Below, one piece after another: positions 33,526 to 46,260 of a stretch of DNA of 64,000 nt (the first letter of the stretch is position 1; the number at the start of each line of letters is the position of its first letter). A model generated the notes under the pieces. The model searched no databases. It had not been told where the DNA came from and saw nothing but the letters and a program-made list of their open reading frames with translations. The DNA is from Acheta domesticus (lineage: Eukaryota; Arthropoda; Insecta; Orthoptera; Gryllidae). The stretch lies in assembly GCA_031308135.1 (NCBI GenBank), contig JAHLJT010000631.1:142580734-142644733 (forward strand), in the 5' to 3' direction. A program made the translations under genes and the position numbers.

Positions 33526-33813
33526 AGACGAAAACATCTTGTTCAGAACCAACAAAAGCTATGTCCAGGGCTTTGATTGTTAAATGTTAAAAATTAAATG
33601 AAAATGGGAAATTGTGGGCATCATTGATGTAAATTACGTTGTTACATTTAATTTTATTTATATTTCTTCGTTTTGGATGTTGTTGCTTCATTTTAACAGT
33701 TTTCATTAGATTATGTATTCATGTATTCTAAGTCACTTTATTTCTTTTGTACTAGGCATTAAAAGCCTTTTTTTGTTTTGTACATATGTGATATTTTATG
33801 AATATTTCACGCC

Positions 33814-33819
33814 AATAAA
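33814..33819 (+). terminator. Poly(A) signal of cuticle gene 1
   Basis: AATAAA about 290 bases after the stop codon at 33523-33525. No stronger signal lies closer, so the 3' UTR is about 310 bases. Confidence 0.7.
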
Positions 33820-33904
33820 GCACTACTCGTTTTTCAAACGAATAATGTGTTCATTAATTTTCCTTTATAATTAGTTTCTTTCGATTAATATTTTTTCAAC
33901 ACTA

Positions 33905-34745
33905 TAGTATCATACCAGCAAAATACCCGGCGTTGCTCGTTTTTTTCATATTCAATCATTGTGAAAAAGAAAACGTCTCCGTGTCTCTCCATGACTCTGT
34001 GTATCTGTTTTTATCTATCTCTGTCTCATTCTGTCTACCTTTCTGTCTTTGTCTCTCTCTATCTCTCACTGTCTCTCTCTCCATCTCTGTTTCTCTGTTC
34101 CTCTCAGTTTGTCTATCTCTGTGTGTCTGTCTCTGTCTTTCGCTGACTCTCTGTTTTTCTCTCTTCGTTTCTGTCTGCTTCTCTCTCTCTCTGTCACTCT
34201 TTGTCCCTCTGTTTCCCTCTCCTCTCTTTGTCACTGTCTGTTTCTTGTATCTCTGTATTTCTATGTAACTCTCTGTCTCTCTCTCCATTTCTTACTGTCT
34301 GTGTGTGTGTCTGTCTCTCTCTCTCTCTTACTTACGCATGCCGTCTCTTTGTTTCTGTCTCAGTCATACTCTGCAACTCTCCTTCTCTCTTCACCTCTCT
34401 CTCTGTCTCTCTCCGACTCCCTCTGACTCACTGACACCCTCTCACTCACTCCCTCTCTCTTTCTCTCTCTCGCCCGCGCCCGTCCTGTTCTCTTGGGCCT
34501 GACTCTGCGTCACACGGCAACGCCCATCAACAATGAAGCGCAGCTGAAGGACAGTTTGAATGGAAATTAAGTTCCAATGAAGCGCAATTTTGTTCTGCTG
34601 TGCCATGTAGTAGAGTTACAACACAATTAACAGCACATAAAACTTCTGGGTGAAAAAGCACGTAGAAGTGCCAAAATTCATGGAGATCGGTTACATGATG
34701 TCGGAGTTTACCTCTTCATGAACTATATACCAACATTGATCTTCT
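33905..34745 (-). repeat. Family A repeat with CT-rich microsatellite core
   Basis: Starts at AAAATACCCGGCGTTGCTCG near 33920, a block resembling conserved tails of short non-LTR retroelements. It passes through about 500 bases of imperfect CT-rich microsatellite (33970-34480) and ends with the complement of the CTCCATGAATTTTGGCACTT and AAACTCCGACAT blocks at 34540-34710. It is the inverted counterpart of 29720-30240. The long Ser/Leu/Cys or Arg/Glu/Thr-rich open frames across it are low-complexity artefacts. Confidence 0.7.
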
Positions 34746-37700
34746 CTGCCTTCCTTAGGGTCTTGCAGTATTTTATTAACCCTACGTTTACTGAGTGGGC
34801 ACTATATGTACTCTCACACTATAATTTTTTTTAAATTTAAATATTCTTACAAAGAATTGATAAGAAGAAAGCCCATGGCAACTGGTATTTTGCTGATATT
34901 ATATAAACCACAGTGTTAAAGATTATTATTTTCAATGTACATGGTTCAAGTTTTAATACAATTCTATAATATTCTGGGAATTTAGCAGGAACCATCTATT
35001 AGGTACCAGTTCTGCCACCGTATAAGTAAATGATCTCAGCCCGTTTGTTTGGCTAGTTAGGAATGCACGCGCTAACAGCTAGCGTTCCTTGTGGAGAAAA
35101 CTTAAACAACTGTAGTCAACGCCATCTTGAATTCACGCCAACACCCGTGAAGTCAACATCGTTTTGATTTCCAGAGGGCGTTGCTGAATTACTCTAGTTT
35201 TTTCTGAAGTGGCATTTTTAAGAACTAGTTAAGCATTTAAAAATAATTCATGTTGTTTCTTGATATTTTCCTGATCTGAGGTCCAGAACTCCTCAAAATG
35301 AAATATCTGACTCACAACTTGTGAAAACAATTGCTTCACCTCTAGCAGAAATATGTGCGGGGGAGTTAAATATAGATTTCTCAGAAATGAATGCCAAATA
35401 GTATGTTTTGGGTGTTGTATTAAAGTTATGGAGTTGCATTTTGTGAAAAATGCAAAAACGTGTTAAGTGGTAGCCTAAACGAAGTCTTGGCAAAAATATT
35501 TATTGCTTTAAAAATGTTCAAAATAACTTCAAACTTATATGTGTGTTCTGCCAGTTTTAGTGAATATATGCTAGAGCAGTGTGAAAGTTTCATTGACAGA
35601 ATATGTGAAATTAATTGAGTAGAAAAATATTACTACTCAGATAGCAGATAAACTCTCAGAAATCTATTTTGTGAGTGGTTGTTGGGAAGGAAATAGTTCT
35701 GAAAACTTTTATGAGAGTAAGAATTAACTGTATGTTGAAGTTCATCAACAGAGCATTATTTCAGTGAGGAAAAAAGACAAAACATTTCAATCCTAGCATT
35801 TGGGATTTTAATAATAATAGTGACTTCATTTATGTGGTGAGACTCGGGCTATTAGGCCCGCTCTTCCGACTAACCACGTAATACTGTGACAGTACATCGA
35901 TCCCCACCATATCAAACGTGTATACCTCATATGAGCCCGTGAAAGAGCCACCCTTGGCCGCTACCACCACCGGCGCCTGCGACCGCGCCCGCGCTGCCCT
36001 GGCGCCCGCGCCCGCACTCACCCTTCCTTTATCACTGTCGTCTGAGACCTTTCACAACTTTCAAAATATAGCGACCATCAACAGATTATGCCGCTTAGCG
36101 CAGCCGTTGGCAGACGTTGGAGATTTGCGTTTCGCTGAAAGACATTAAGGGAAACTTATTCCTAGAATTCTCACACCCCCAAATGTTATTTCCAATTGAC
36201 ATGCGCCTATATTTCTATTGGCCAAAGCGAGGCCTCATTCCTACACATTTCGTTTAAAACAACGAATTAGAGAATAACTTCGCAGGTGGATGGTGGGAGA
36301 CAGAAGTTTGGTGGTGAGTGTAGCTTCGTTTCAAATTCAGATTCCGACAAATTTCACTGACGAGTAAGCGTCAAACGGCTTCTCCGGCTCTTGGAGGGGA
36401 AGCGTGGCATCCGCTGCATTTCGCGAAGTGCGAGACTTGCACTTGATTTCTTCATTTTATGGAGTGGAGCAAGCAGTAATGTTCCGCTCTCCACATCGTA
36501 AGGCGGCTGGAGTCGTGTGGTGACGGATGATTGCGTGGACGTCAATCGCCAGCATTTGCCATAGCAGATTCATCTGGTAATCGGCGGTCAGTATTCGCCC
36601 ACGTCAACTTGGCTGGCGGGTACCTGCCGCCAGCGCACCCCGCGCTGCCGCCGCCGCCGCCACCGCCACCTTTGTGCAGCCTTTGTGCCGCCCTGCATCC
36701 TTTGTGGGGCCACAAACATTGCGGGCCAGGGCAAAAGGGCTCGCCAGCTTACCTGCCTATTTCAAGGACATCTAGACGCGGTGTAATAAACTGTTGCGTC
36801 AGCAACACGCATCGTTTGCAGTAGTAGTTGTTGTTTTTTTATTGCTAGGCGAGCCGGGCGTTGGCCGTGTAACTTAAATTTATATGCAATTATAATGTTA
36901 CTAGAGCAGAATCAATAATTTCATTGCAATGCATGTTTGCAAGACCTGCGCCTTCCCGCAACCCGCGAAGTTAGAAGAACAGGGCAAAATTAGTTAATAA
37001 TCTTCCTCCATAAATGACTGGGTGGGGATTATTACAATATTTAAATGTATTGTAATGTGGCGTAATGTTCTTCTAATGGGCGCCTTGGAAAATAATATTA
37101 GCCGGCCATTTTGAAACGTGGTTATTTTATACTTATAATGTCACTCCTGAGAAAACAAATAATATTATATCATTTCCAACTTATCATATACCACCATGAT
37201 AGTTCAGTCCTCTGTGTTCGACTAATTACTATTGCATACCCTTGCACAATACATGACACCATCTGCTCTCCATACGGAAGGTGAAAAAATCTGAACGCTC
37301 TATGTATGCTGAAACTAAGCTTTGTGCCAGATTGCAAAATAATAATCAGTTCTTATTCTTTTAAAATAGTAATTTTATTTATTAGTTAATTAATTACTCT
37401 TTTGAGAAAGTTATATTTTTACATAAATATTATTCTGAATTCTTTGAACTTTGGTCGTGACCGCATATATATTTTGGAAATGGTTCGTACGAACTGTACC
37501 GTGAGCTCTCTTCCTAGACGGGGGGTGGGGGGAATGGCGCCTCGCAGAATCTCCCGAAATCTTCTACCGGCACCGTCCGTCACCTCGACTCAACCTCAGG
37601 TTGACCAGTCACCAAATTCCATTTACTTCTTTCTTGTTCACTGATCCGTCACGGAACATCACCATCACTTGCGGAATATCACCATTAACACAAATAACTT

Positions 37701-37850
37701 CTGTCTACGCATACACACTATTACTTGCGCCTTGGGTGAACGCCTACTCGCGACCTCTTTTTTTCTCGGAATCCTGCTAATTCTAATGTAGTCACTGCGA
37801 AATTATTTTACAGTCCTCAATCCGCTTTTTATATTTCCGCTAAAATCCTA
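34746..37850. other. Intergenic, no gene recognised
   Basis: Mostly AT-rich with GC-rich patches at about 35930-36020 and 36600-36740, the latter with (CCG)n-like runs. Open frames across these patches exist on both strands and have no splice-flanked or family-like structure. CCACCTTTGTGCAGCC at 36665 is followed by a related CATCCTTTGTGGGGCC. Confidence 0.4.
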
Positions 37851-37853
37851 GGT

Positions 37854-38270
37854 TCAGCTTCAGTCGTGAACTATTTTAAAGCCGAATATCCACCGGCACT
37901 GCTAACAAACTATGTCTGTTCCACTCTCGGCATTGTGGAAACATTTCCAAATCTTAATTCAATATCGCCAAAATAATTCTAAGTTCACTTTCGTATTTGT
38001 GAGAAAATTTACGAATAACCGTCGGCGCTGCTATCGAAATATTTCTGTTTCACTCCGCCACTGTGAAAATATTTCAAAGCCCAAATTCAATATCGCCGAA
38101 ATAATTCTAAGTTCATCTTTCGTTGCTATAAAATATTTCAAAATTCGAATATCCGTCGGCGCTGCTATCAAAATATTTCTAAGTTTCATTTCGCCACTGT
38201 GAAAATATTTCAAAGTCCTAATTCAGTATCGCCGAAATAATTCTACATTCACTTTCGTATTTACCCCGCA
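37854..38270 (+). repeat. Three tandem copies of a ~127-bp unit
   Basis: Units start near 37854, 37982 and 38109 and share TCGGCGCTGCTATC (or CCGGCACTGCTAAC), a TTTC...GCCACTGTGAAAATATTTC block, TTCAATATCGCCGAAATAATT and CTAAGTTCA. Divergence between units is moderate. No coding function is apparent; the 96-codon frame crossing it only reflects the repeat. Confidence 0.75.
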
Positions 38271-38526
38271 GCTAATTCAGACGATCCGCACAGTCTCCAG
38301 TCGTATCGCAAAATGATCGTTCCCTGTTCACCTTACTATATACGTGACAACTTATCACTTGTTTTATCCAAAACCCTTATCACTTCCTCGTAGTTCGCCG
38401 ACTATTTTACGACAATTTTTGTGACACTCTGCTCCATTACTTGGCTGATTTCAGCGCTCGAGTTGCAGTTACAAGAACCTTCCCCCAGAATTGTTTATTC
38501 AGTTCCATAGCAACCTCAAGAGGCCG

Positions 38527-39665
38527 TCTATTTCTACTTTCCCGTATACTATTCGTACGTACGTACGTATAATATAGGGAAAGTTATATAATGCTGAGCG
38601 AAAAAACGGCGGATTTTCGTCAGTAAAACTCTTATTACAGCGCCCTGGTAAAAAAAAGTGGATAAATACAGTTAATAAATTAAGAAAAAATTTAACACGG
38701 TGTGCAGCCAGAATCTCTATATTGTGGGTCCTTGATACCGAAAAACCAATTGAAAGCAAAACGTCTGCCCGTCCGTCCGTCTGTGAACAACGCTAGCGAT
38801 TAAACCATTGAGCCTATTTTCTCTGAAATTGATATTCCCCGATCCATCTGAATATTCTCGCGGCCCCTTGAATTTGAAACCGATATTTTTTTGGAGGGTA
38901 CATTACATGAAGCCCCTGGGACATTTTCAAAATTTTCCAAAAATGGCGCCAACACTTTTGACTACATTTTGTTGGATACTCTGAAGGTCATTTAAGAGAA
39001 TGGCGTAGGTCTTATGTTGGTTGAAAACTCTGATTTTTCGAAAATTGAAAAAATTCAAAAATTTTCCGGCATCTTCCTACAACAACAATTATGAAGATAT
39101 AATTTTTTATCTTAATGAAATGTGTTCATAAAATGGTCTTCAAATAAAGTCCTGTTCAATTTTTCAAAAACATAAGTACATTTTCGAAAAATTGTGTCTA
39201 ACATAAACAATTTTTTATTTTCTTTAATCCATTTTTTCTTAAAAACGCACAACGTTTTTTGATTAAATTGGGATCTGAGATAGCATAAAGGAAGCTTAAG
39301 AGAATGGTGCAGGCTTCATGTTCGTTGAAATGCCTGACTTTGCTAATATTTGAAAAAAATTAAAAAAATTGGCGCCTTTCTACAACTACAATTGTAATTC
39401 TTAATGAAATATGCTCATCAAAAACAGGTCATGTTGAATGTCATGTTGAATTTTTTGAAAATATGAGTCGCTTTTCTATAATTTTCTGACTTACATAATA
39501 GCACGCCCGGAATGGGCGGCGCTTCGTTTTCGTCGTTTTCTTACAACTACAATTTTAGAAATACAATTTTTTCTCAATTAAAAATTTATCAAAACTACAT
39601 CTTCAGATAAGTTCATCCTTAATTTGTTCAAAATACGAGTAGTTTTTCTTTAATCTTGTCACAAA
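38527..39665 (-). repeat. Family B repeat, copy 6
   Basis: The palindromic end at 38536-38584 (CTTTCCCGTATACTATTCG, then CGTACGTACGTATAATATAG and GGAAAG) is followed on the minus strand by the TATCAAGGAC and GACGG blocks, then repeated GAGAATGGCGTAGG/GAGAATGGTGCAGG units. It is truncated before the TAGTGGTGCTG end. Confidence 0.65.
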
Positions 39666-41395
39666 TATAAGAGTCCGCTGTCAATTTACTTCGCTTCGGA
39701 CAGCTGAATGCGTCGTAAATTAGAATTTGCAATTTTGTATATTATTTCTTTGTTCGTTTCTTACATTCGACATTTTGTTATACATTTACAAATTAATATT
39801 TAAGAAATTGTTTATTTGAAATATTTGAAATAAAAAGTAAAGAAAATTAATAGCTCTCAAAATAGTGACAATGAAGAGTATGCAATATTGGAATTCCATT
39901 TGCGCTCCATTCCATTTGTGCTAAAATACACCTAAAATATACAAGGTGTCCAGAAGCTCCCGTTACAAAAAAATACCACAAATTTTGTGTTGCCAGACAT
40001 GAAAAATGGCAGGTCCAGTTTTTTCGAAAAAAATTTTGTCTTTGAGAAAATTTAGTTTAAAAATCACTTCTGGGGCGCGAAATTCAAGCCGGCCGCAACG
40101 ACACTGCAGACAGCGGCGTCACCTTCTGCGCTAAACATTTCCTCGTTTCTTCGCGTAAAAGGTGAAACAGTCGAGTAATATTCTGGAAAGCATCGCGTTG
40201 CTTACACTAGAATACTTAATAGTATCAAGTATTTGCAGGTTCTATTCAATAAATATTTTAAATGTACGTACAGAATGTAGAGTTTTGTTCAAAATGATAG
40301 CCACGGTACTTTGCGGCGTAAACATAAATGATGAACACGATCCAACATTTATGAAAAAGATTGGATCTCCTGGAATGCTCATATTGTTATTTTTGACACA
40401 TATTAATATGAACTAGTGCTTTGGGCTTAAGATTGCCACGTAAATGATAGTCTCCTGTACATTATTCTAAATATCATGATACACTAAAAAGCTTTTAGGA
40501 GATAAAATATTCGTTAATAAAAATACTGAGTTTATTGATTATCTTTGGAATTTGAATTGATTCTCCCGGCTGTCATTTTCTGAATTCTCAAACTAACGAT
40601 AGCCAGCTTTGAACTTCTTAATAACCGCTGGACGGTTTATCAAAGATGTAGCTCTAATTGATGGATATCAATATTTCCCCCCTCAAAATATCTTTCCTAA
40701 ATAAAAATATCTGTTCGTGCCGTAAAAGATCCATGAACTTCAATACCACCCGTCAAATATTATTTTAGCTTAAGTAATATGTGGTACAGTAAGAGCACTT
40801 CCTGCTGCCGCAGCGAAAGCGTTCCGAAATAACTGCTTTTGCAAAATATGCTAAACTGTTGTACGTGGAACATCGAAGTTAAGGCAAGCGGCCTGAACTA
40901 TCCATTTCTCGAAGTTGAATGACCATTCTACCCGCCGCTTTGCTTTTCCAGATGCAAGATGAGAGCATGTCTTTCTCCCAAATCCTGGAGTTACTTCGTG
41001 AAACCATTTCATAAGGCAGTTGACAGCTACTCGGGAAAAGTATTCTTTGAGTTGTTTTGTTTCTTTGAGCTTGCAATGTAGTTAGCAGATACGTACACAA
41101 ATGAGTAACGACCATTTCTTCAATTTAATTCTTCGAGGTTACTAAGTAGTACAGAATGTAAGGGAGTAGAAACAGTTCACTACTACACTACTTCAGTGTT
41201 TTAATTTTCAATATTTTTCTTTGATATTTTCATAATGTACAACAAAAATCGACAAAGAGGAAAAAAATGTATGCAGTACAATTAATTTTTAACCCCAAAC
41301 CTTCTTTTGAATTATTTAATTTTTTAAATTTATTTTAATGCAGAATCATTATCCTTACTACTTAAATATTTTAGAACATGCATATTTTGCTACTT
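39666..41395. other. Intergenic with possible transposon traces
   Basis: CAAGGTGTCCAGAAGCTCCC at about 39950 resembles the first bases of DNA transposons with CAGGGTGTCC-type ends, but I found no matching partner. On the minus strand near 40870-40920 a few codons read FEKWIVQAACLNFDVPRTTV, similar to a psq-type helix-turn-helix of pogo/Tigger transposases, followed by a stop. Nothing else was recognised. Confidence 0.3.
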
Positions 41396-42053
41396 TAAAC
41401 GCTAGAAATAGACGCTAGTATTGTTCACAGACACCGGACAGACGGACGAAAACTCAACCGTTTTCAGTAAAAACTAGCTCAAAATTACGCTTTTTCAGAA
41501 ACGCTGAGAAGTCATTTTCTCATATTTGGCTCCAAATTTTTTCTTCAAACTTTTCGAACATATAGTGCTAATTGCACTATCACTCGAATTTGGGGATATT
41601 TGTTTGTTTTTTAAAAAAATACACAAAGGGATTTTTTTAAAGATCTCTCACACCTTTAATACGCACATTTCCAGCAACTTGTAAACACTATTGTAGTTGT
41701 GAGTTAATATGCTTCATGTAAATTTTAATGAAATTTTTCGAAATCGCAAAATTTTGCTGTGAAAAAGAGCTTCAATTATCGCATTTACAATAGTGCTTAA
41801 ACGCCATTTTCTTGAAAACGGCTCCAAATGTTTCGAAACAAATTGCCATTTAGTAGGCGGTTTTTTTCATATGTTTAAAATAATGTTTCCGTTCTTCTAC
41901 TAGGAAACCGAAAATTTAAGAAATTGTCAAAAACAGTACTTTCGGCAATGCGGCTGGCAAGAGTATGTGGCAAGTCCGAATAGCTAGCCGAGACTAGAAG
42001 AAAAAGAAAACTAATACGGGAAAATCTGTGCCATTCTATAGCACCACTAGTTT
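41396..42053 (-). repeat. Family B repeat, copy 7, hairpin end missing
   Basis: Minus-oriented: its right end is the complement of AAACTAGTGGTGCTATAGAA, preceded by blocks complementary to CTTGCCAGC and TAATTAGCAC-like units, and it stops at a GACAGACGGACG block at 41439. It is the inverted neighbour of the copy starting at 42671. Confidence 0.6.
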
Positions 42054-43536
42054 AGAAATAAAATCACTAGTCCGAGCCAGTTCGGTCATGAAAGAACCTG
42101 ACATTTTTGTAGAGCTACACATTTCGCTGGCCTCCTCGGTCCGAATCGGAAAATGAATTCATGCCCTTGAGCGTGGAACGTTAGCGAAGAGAAGCTATAA
42201 GAGATTCACGGGCGATCTGGTAGCAGAGTGCACGACTGTTTTTTAAATGCCACAGTGGGAGATTGAAAGTGCCCCTGCGTATAGGCAACATTCGTACAAG
42301 GCTTGTTTTCCTGGTTGCCTTCAGTAGGGGAGACATCGGTCGTTGCCAATGCGGACTCTAGCGGTAGTTTACAGAACTACTTCCAGAAAGCGTTGACTTC
42401 AGTGTAGGAATCACTGGAAGTGCATCACGCCTCAGGGCGTAGAGAAAGTACTACGTATTGCGAAAATGGTACAATTGATATTTGTTACACGATTTTTTTA
42501 ATGTTATATTTTGCTTTCAAGCATTTCTTTGATTTGGCCAATCAAAGGGCGTTTTCTGTGATACTATAATTTCACTGCAAGAAATACGACTGTGCTAAGT
42601 ACTGACCTTAACAAGAACTGACCACTTCAAAACTGACAACCATGTAACAAACAATTCTGCTTAATAAATTAAACTAGTGGTGCTGCAGAATGGCACAGAC
42701 TTTCCCGTATTAGTTTTCTATTTCCTTGGGTCTTCGCTAGCTTTTCGGAATTGTCACAAACTCTCTCTTGCCAGCTGGCATCTACCACGCCAAAAGTACA
42801 TTTTATTGTCATTTTCTTAATTTTTCAGTTTCCTATAGGTAGAACGGAAATATTAATTTTAGAATATTAAAGAACACAAAAACCTAGTCCTATATGGCAG
42901 TTTTCTTTTAAAAATTATGTGCCGTTTAAAAGAAAATGGCGTTTTAGCGCTACTAAAAATGCGAAAAATGAAGCTCATTTTCACAGAAAATGTTTGAGTT
43001 TTCAAAATATTTTATTTGAAGTTATTTGAAGCACGTACACTCACAAATGTAATAATCTTTACAAATTGCTGGTAATGTGCATATTAAAGATGTGAGAGAT
43101 CTTTCAAAAAAATTACAATTATGTAATTTTTGAAAAAACAAAAAATAACTCAAAATAAACTTTACGCTATACTAAAGAGTGTAATTAGCACTATCCGTTA
43201 CAACAGTTTGAAGAAAAAAATTGCAGTCATATATGAGAAAATGGCGTTTGAGCGAATCTTTTATTATTCATATCCTGCCCGTTCGGCCCTTCCGGCCTTT
43301 CGGGGGTTATTATTTACAAAATATACATACATCAATTACGTAACAGTCTCCTTCAGTTACATCAGGGCACAAGTACACTTACTTGAGCTCATGTTTTAAT
43401 CTACTTATAATAATACTACTTTACTATTTACATTAATACAAAGTTACAACACTGTGTAAATACCACATTTGTGAATGATACTACATACAGTTATAATCAT
43501 CACATACATATTTACAAAGTCAACACCAGCAATAAT

Positions 43537-46260
43537 TCATGGCGGCTTTAAGCGATCTTTTGGATAGCGTGACAATATCCTGGATGGTGTATACGCTGTA
43601 CGGCCAAGGTTGAAAGTTCTTTTGCTCGGACAAGCTTCAAGCCTTAAATAAAAATTTTTAGATAATTTATTTATGTGTGCTTTAATGCAACTAATGTTCA
43701 ATTCCCTTTGGATTTGCGCATTAGGAATAAACCAAGGAGCTTTGGTAATCAGTCTTAGGAATTTGTTTTGTATTATTTCTAATTTTTTAATATGCGTGTT
43801 TGCAGCTCCTCCCCATACTGAGCATGCATAGGTGAGCGACGGCCGAATTATAGATTTATAAATTGTTACTCCGTTTTCTATTCTTAATGTTGAATTTTTA
43901 TTTATTAATGGGTAGAGTTTGCCAAGTTTTGCATATGTATTGTTTGCAATATCTTCTATGTGGTTCTTCCATGTTAGTCTTCTATCTAATTTGACTCCTA
44001 AGTATTTGACGGATTGGTTATTGTTTAGCCAGGGAACCGGATTGTTACTGATTGTTAACACTGGAGGGGTTATAAATCTTTTAAGGGAGAAAATTTTTGC
44101 TTGAGATTTGCTTGGATTTATCTGGATTCTCCATTTGTCAGTCCATTTGATTAATGTATTTAAATCTTTTTGAAGGTATTCCAGGGCAATATTTAGTTCT
44201 TGATGTTGTGACAGGATGGCCGTGTCATCTGCGAAAAAGGCTATTTCGGTATCTGTTAATTCCGGAAAATCGGCAAGGTAAATTTTGAATAAAGTTGGTG
44301 ATAATGGGGAACCTTGTGGAACTCCCGCTGAGATTCTGTATTTTTTCGATATGGTGTCATGTATTTTAATTTTGAACGATCTGTTTGACAAGAAACTTTC
44401 AATTATATTTTGCAGATATTTGGGAATGCCTAGATGGCGGAATTTGTATTTCAGACCTGTGTGCCAGACACGGTCAAAAGCTTTAGTAACATCTAAAAAT
44501 ATAGCTGCCGTGTACTTTTTCTCGTGGAAGCCCTTTGCAATTAAATCCGTAACTCTTAAAATTTGGTGTTCTGTCGAGTGATTTGCTCTAAAGCCAAACT
44601 GGGTATCAGGGATGGCCTTTGTATCGTTTAAGAATTTATTTAAACGCACTAAAATTAGTCTTTCAAACACTTTAGCTAATGAAGGTAATAGGCTAATAGG
44701 CCTGTAATTGTCTAGCTGTTGTGGACATTTATTAGGTTTGCTAATTGGAATAATTATTGCATTTTTCCAATTACTTGGGTAATACCCTAGTCTTAAAGCT
44801 GCATTTAATATTGCTGCTATTGCTGCTATTGTGCATCTTGGTAGTTCTTTTAATATTTGACTAGTTATTAGGTCCTCTCCTGCCGCTTTCCTGTTTTTGA
44901 GTCTGTTTATTGTGCGTTTAAGTTCTGCGGGGGATATGAATTTTGTTCTTGCATCCGCAGAGTATATAGGTTGTTTCATGCTGCTTAAAATTTCCTCATT
45001 AAAAGTGTGGTTTACTATTGGATTGGGTTTAAAGGTATTTACAAAGTGAGCAGCAAAGGCCTCCGCTTTCTCTTCATCTGTATAGAGAGTGTTAGTACCT
45101 GATTTTAACGGTGGAATTATAGCTTGCTCTCTGGTAACCTTTTTGATGGTAGACCATAATGAAGGTGAACCTGGGCTAATTTGCGCTAAAAATTGCTTGA
45201 ATGAGCTATATCTGTGCTCATCGATTAGAAATTTAACATTTTTGCATAAAGAGTTCCATTTCTTTTTTAAGTGTGGCCGTCTATACAACTGCCAGAGTCT
45301 TCTAATTCTGTGTTTATTTTTTATCAAATCCACTATGTTTTTCGGTAGCCAGTAAGATAGATGTTTGTTACGCGTATGTTGCACTGGTTGACATGATTCT
45401 TTAACCGCGAAGCTTATTGCTTCTACTAGATTATTAATTAGTGAATCAATATCTGCTTCGTTTTTGATATCTTTTGGGAACGAAAATTCCGTAGATATTT
45501 TTAATCTAAAAAGATCCCAGTTTATTTTACCATTTATTAGTTTACTTATATTTTTTACTTTAGCAGTACTCTGAAATGATATTATTATGGGGTTATGATC
45601 CGAATCGAGATCAGGTATTACTGAGTGAAAAACGGGACAATTTATATTTGTGGTTAGACTTATGTCAAGAATGTCAGGAGCGCACTTATTATTAAATGGG
45701 TATCGCGTAGGTGCGGGCGGCGCGTGAATTAAAATATTATGCCTCTGAGCAAACTGTAAAAGTTTACGACCTGCTTCTGTTGTAATTCTGCAGTGCCATG
45801 CTTTATTTTTACTATTTAGGTCGCCTATAACAATTATTTTCTTATTATAGAAAGCATTGTTAATGTTCAAGTTAAAAATTTTATCCAAAGTATTTTCTGG
45901 GAATTTCTTATTAGGTGGTTTGTAGGCAGTTATTATGATTATTTCTGAATCGGTTGTGTTTAGATTTATTGCTACCGTCTCCAGGCTATCTGAAGTGGGG
46001 CATTGAATTTGACAGTGAGCAAGTTCTTTTCGGATTATAATCGCGACCCCACCCGCAGCTTTACGAGAAGGCCTATCATTTCTATATACATTAAAACCAG
46101 GTATCTTGAATTTGTCCGTTGGATGGAAATGTGTTTCCGTAATGCAAGCTATTTGTATTTCGTGAAAGAACAGAAAGTTCCTGAATATATTCTCTTGTTT
46201 GCTTAGACCGTTTGCATTCCAGTTTAATAGTTTTAAATTAGTTAGCTGGCTACGTATCAT
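43537..46260 (-). CDS. Jockey-clade ORF2: endonuclease and reverse transcriptase, 907 aa
   Basis: Enzyme for target-primed reverse transcription. The N-terminal APE-like endonuclease shows NWN (13-15), TETH with E42, GDLN (146-149) and SDHNPI with D221/H222, all the expected catalytic positions. The RT domain follows: NRKAAGEDLITSQILKELP, DNYRPISLLPSLAKVFERL, QFGFRANHSTEHQ, AAIFLDVTKAFDRVWH, AGVPQGSPLSP, the catalytic FADD at 676-679, and KYLGVKLDRRLTW in the thumb. There is no C-terminal RNase H domain, which favours the Jockey clade over the I clade. The C-terminus ends DRLKPP. The start ATG at 46260 overlaps the ORF1 stop as ATGA, so translation probably follows by termination and reinitiation. 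Length is in the usual range (about 900 aa), with no stops or frameshifts. Confidence 0.95.
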   Translation of the reverse strand: MIRSQLTNLKLLNWNANGLSKQENIFRNFLFFHEIQIACITETHFHPTDKFKIPGFNVYRNDRPSRKAAGGVAIIIRKELAHCQIQCPTSDSLETVAINLNTTDSEIIIITAYKPPNKKFPENTLDKIFNLNINNAFYNKKIIVIGDLNSKNKAWHCRITTEAGRKLLQFAQRHNILIHAPPAPTRYPFNNKCAPDILDISLTTNINCPVFHSVIPDLDSDHNPIIISFQSTAKVKNISKLINGKINWDLFRLKISTEFSFPKDIKNEADIDSLINNLVEAISFAVKESCQPVQHTRNKHLSYWLPKNIVDLIKNKHRIRRLWQLYRRPHLKKKWNSLCKNVKFLIDEHRYSSFKQFLAQISPGSPSLWSTIKKVTREQAIIPPLKSGTNTLYTDEEKAEAFAAHFVNTFKPNPIVNHTFNEEILSSMKQPIYSADARTKFISPAELKRTINRLKNRKAAGEDLITSQILKELPRCTIAAIAAILNAALRLGYYPSNWKNAIIIPISKPNKCPQQLDNYRPISLLPSLAKVFERLILVRLNKFLNDTKAIPDTQFGFRANHSTEHQILRVTDLIAKGFHEKKYTAAIFLDVTKAFDRVWHTGLKYKFRHLGIPKYLQNIIESFLSNRSFKIKIHDTISKKYRISAGVPQGSPLSPTLFKIYLADFPELTDTEIAFFADDTAILSQHQELNIALEYLQKDLNTLIKWTDKWRIQINPSKSQAKIFSLKRFITPPVLTISNNPVPWLNNNQSVKYLGVKLDRRLTWKNHIEDIANNTYAKLGKLYPLINKNSTLRIENGVTIYKSIIRPSLTYACSVWGGAANTHIKKLEIIQNKFLRLITKAPWFIPNAQIQRELNISCIKAHINKLSKNFYLRLEACPSKRTFNLGRTAYTPSRILSRYPKDRLKPP

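Noticed and set aside
33933..34502. Long overlapping open frames rich in Leu/Ser/Cys or Arg/Glu/Thr
   Set aside because: They are translations of a CT-rich microsatellite on both strands.
40860..41115. Possible pogo/Tigger helix-turn-helix remnant
   Set aside because: Only about 20 residues resemble the motif, followed by a stop, with no TIRs or DDE domain nearby.
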